From positions 1-64,000 of the forward strand of contig JAGZJZ010000018.1 in NCBI GenBank assembly GCA_018365455.1: 64,000 nt of DNA, written 5' to 3'. Under the pieces are notes generated by a model, which was given only the letters and a program-made list of their open reading frames with translations, was not told the DNA's origin and did no database searches. The translations under genes were made by a program, and so were the position numbers. Shown in pieces: positions 62,144 to 64,000 of the stretch. Position 1 is the stretch's first letter, and each line of letters begins with the position of its first letter. The stretch is from Clostridiales bacterium. Its GTDB lineage: Bacteria; Bacillota; Clostridia; Lachnospirales; Lachnospiraceae.

Positions 62144-63967
62144 CTACTTCTTCCAATATTTCTGTATCTCATCGGTCCAGTCACCCATGGCATAAACAAA
62201 TTCATTTTTATCCAACGGAATACACTGATAACCCATTTGATACAACTTTTCCACTTCCGCGCTATTACTAAAGATAATTGCCTGGTCATCTTCTTTTTCC
62301 GGAAGCTCGGGTATAATCTCATATCGGTTTAACATAAACTGATAAAGGTAGAAGATCTGGTGATCTGTCTTTTCCGTAGCATCATAGACATATAATTTCT
62401 TTGGAAGTTCCACCTTATTTTCCATTTTCTGAACTAAAGCATATCCGGCATTTGCTTTCTTCATATTTTTTTTAGACGCATATTGATCAAAATAAACGCT
62501 GGTATATATATACTGAAACATACAAAGACCACACACAAGCAATACCGGGATAATTGTTTTATTCTTTTTATATAGATAAATAATCAGTAAAAAAACAACA
62601 ATTGTAATTATAACGCCCGGCAAATACGTCATCAAGTCAACTTTCTGTCCCGGTTTTGAAAGCGACAATGCTATAAATACTTCTTTTGTCACCCCATTAT
62701 TCTTTATAAAAGGAAGAATAGCTGTCGTCCAAAATACCTGCAGTACAATAAAGATAATCAGCGCCGGCTTAAAATACCGCTTAAACCATTCTCTGTTTTT
62801 GTAACCGCATACAAAGCCAGCCATAATACCCGGTCCCAGATATGGTCCGAAATAACGGATATATGTGATTGCTTTCATAGAATAAATTTCTGTGCCAAAG
62901 CCATCCCGAACCCCTTCAATTACGCCGGGAAGCCAGCTGATCGTCTGGGCGACAATTGTCATTCCAACACAGGATAATAAATAGACTGAAATTATAAAAT
63001 AAAGTTCTTTATCCTCAACAATTATAAGATTTTTGTTTTTGACTCTATCGCGAAGCATACCAAAAAACAGCCAGGTCATAAAGACAAAGCACAAAATCAT
63101 GAAGCCTCCGGTGAACACGGATATGGTGTTTAGCTGGCCCAATACCACAGATAATGCTGAGAACCAGGTAGTCGGATCCAGTATTTTAAAATTGATTGAG
63201 ACATTGATAGCACCATTACGGACCGTCTCACCATTTTCAGCCGCCCATACTGTCTTCTGTACCAATGATACAAACTGAGTTCCGGCAATATAACTGAGAA
63301 TGCCACCGAAAAGGACTACCGGTCTTGATATCAGCCATTTTTTATACAGATAAAAGTATAATAGGACTACGAAAGCACAGGCTATCCATAGGGTTAAAGC
63401 CCTGGCATGTACGGTCAATCCATACGCCAATACCAATAATAAAATTGCTGTCAAAATACGTGTCTTTACTTTTTGCCCCATACATCTTTTTAATTCTAAG
63501 AAGAGTAGAACTACAATCCAGGTTAATAAAACTAATATATGCTCATTATAAGTTCTATTTGGAAATGTAACCACCATATAGGAGCAGGCAACAGAAAATA
63601 TACACAAAACTTTTACATTCTTAATCAAAAAATGTCTCTGCATTATAACAAAAGCAACAATAGCAACTAAAGCCTGAGCCAGTGACGCGCCTATTAACAT
63701 ACATTTGTAAATAATGAAGGGATTCTCTGTAATTTTAAACAACCAGAAAAACAATCCGTAAAACCCACTTCCATAATATCCCGCTTTAGAGATCACCGCT
63801 GACCAATTCAACCCGGCAAAATGGGCTGCTCCTGACAGGGTTGCTATCTCATCTGATATCATGCGTACCGGGTATTCCTGCATACACAAAAAAACCCTTG
63901 GTAAAAAAGCAATTAAAAAAGCAATTGTCAGATATATATAGTATTGTTGTAAAAATGTTTTTTTCAA
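62144..63967 (-). CDS. GT-C-like polytopic membrane glycosyltransferase
   Basis: A 607-residue protein with about 12-13 TM helices. The first periplasmic-side loop carries RMISDEIATLSGAAHFAG, where the Asp-Glu pair matches the metal/acceptor site of GT-C (PMT/ArnT-like) enzymes. A soluble C-terminal part of about 110 residues follows (from KKNMKKANAGYALV). It likely uses a polyprenyl-phosphate sugar outside the cell to glycosylate a polymer or protein. The start is TTG at 63967 (TTG AAA AAA), 8 bases after AAAGGA. Any promoter lies outside the window. I do not recognise a closer family. Confidence 0.75.
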   Translation of the reverse strand: MKKTFLQQYYIYLTIAFLIAFLPRVFLCMQEYPVRMISDEIATLSGAAHFAGLNWSAVISKAGYYGSGFYGLFFWLFKITENPFIIYKCMLIGASLAQALVAIVAFVIMQRHFLIKNVKVLCIFSVACSYMVVTFPNRTYNEHILVLLTWIVVLLFLELKRCMGQKVKTRILTAILLLVLAYGLTVHARALTLWIACAFVVLLYFYLYKKWLISRPVVLFGGILSYIAGTQFVSLVQKTVWAAENGETVRNGAINVSINFKILDPTTWFSALSVVLGQLNTISVFTGGFMILCFVFMTWLFFGMLRDRVKNKNLIIVEDKELYFIISVYLLSCVGMTIVAQTISWLPGVIEGVRDGFGTEIYSMKAITYIRYFGPYLGPGIMAGFVCGYKNREWFKRYFKPALIIFIVLQVFWTTAILPFIKNNGVTKEVFIALSLSKPGQKVDLMTYLPGVIITIVVFLLIIYLYKKNKTIIPVLLVCGLCMFQYIYTSVYFDQYASKKNMKKANAGYALVQKMENKVELPKKLYVYDATEKTDHQIFYLYQFMLNRYEIIPELPEKEDDQAIIFSNSAEVEKLYQMGYQCIPLDKNEFVYAMGDWTDEIQKYWKK

Positions 63968-64000
63968 TGTTGATTCCTTTCACAATTATTTACTGTACAT

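Noticed and set aside
1..64000. tRNA, rRNA, prophage or insertion-sequence genes
   Set aside because: I looked for cloverleaf ends, ribosomal motifs, integrases and transposases and saw none that I could support.

Overview
This 64 kb window looks like chromosomal DNA of a Gram-positive anaerobe of the Clostridia, most probably Lachnospiraceae. The reasons are moderate to low GC, strong Shine-Dalgarno sites, a SigA-type rpoD, YtrA-type GntR regulation, an LCP-family wall-polymer ligase, YfhO-family membrane proteins and a secreted C1 peptidase with Ig-like and FnIII repeats. The taxon is inferred from gene content, not from a marker search. No rRNA, tRNA, CRISPR array or transposase was found.

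Layout. (1) 0-10 kb, mixed: a truncated polysaccharide deacetylase; a two-gene ABC exporter behind a MerR-type 19-bp-spacer promoter; an ECF-like sigma factor; an SDR oxidoreductase; the nadABC NAD operon with a NiaR-like operator; and, divergent from it, a YtrA-type GntR/ABC/membrane-protein operon. (2) 10-15.4 kb: a compact leftward operon of two ATP-grasp ligases, two overlapping 4-TM EamA half-transporters, a polyprenyl-P GT2 glycosyltransferase with an 8-residue tandem repeat tail, and a membrane-anchored alpha/beta hydrolase. (3) 15.5-22.8 kb, housekeeping: rpoD, lspA, a divergent clpX paralogue, an HtrA protease with a long low-complexity cytoplasmic tail, and glmS. (4) 22.8-45.7 kb: a leftward surface-polysaccharide locus. 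It encodes RmlB/A/C, a Wzm/Wzt-type ABC exporter whose ATPase has a C-terminal extension, a methyltransferase, three giant proteins with two GT2 domains each, a DegT/WecE-type aminotransferase, two smaller GT2 enzymes, a WcaJ-like initiating sugar-phosphate transferase, an LCP attachment enzyme and a YfhO protein. (5) 45.9-58 kb: a visibly more A+T-rich leftward block. It holds a second YfhO, a dlt-like aminoacyl-transfer system (adenylation enzyme, GNAT, carrier protein, MBOAT and two SGNH/DltD-like proteins), a surface beta-propeller/repeat protein and a CsbB/GtrB-like GT2. (6) 58-64 kb: a sugar nucleotidyltransferase and a secreted papain-like protease rightward, and a GT-C-like membrane protein leftward.

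How the genes work together. Region 4 reads as a complete route. A WcaJ-like enzyme starts a lipid-linked glycan, dTDP-sugars come from RmlABC and the aminotransferase, GT2 enzymes extend the chain, the ABC exporter moves it out and LCP attaches it to the wall. A methyltransferase directly followed by a protein with a kinase-like N-terminus and a coiled coil resembles the WbdD chain-terminating cap of ABC-exported O antigens, here split and fused to glycosyltransferases. Region 5 looks like surface decoration that combines CsbB/YfhO-type glycosylation with a dlt-like esterification system carrying an extra N-acyltransferase. These two, with the ATP-grasp/EamA operon, are the best candidates for undescribed biology.

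The window also carries two copies of a 133-bp multi-hairpin repeat (25432-25564 and 31270-31402), a roughly 160-bp near-palindrome before glmS, and four in-frame coding tandem repeats. All start-site choices, promoters and terminators were read by eye.
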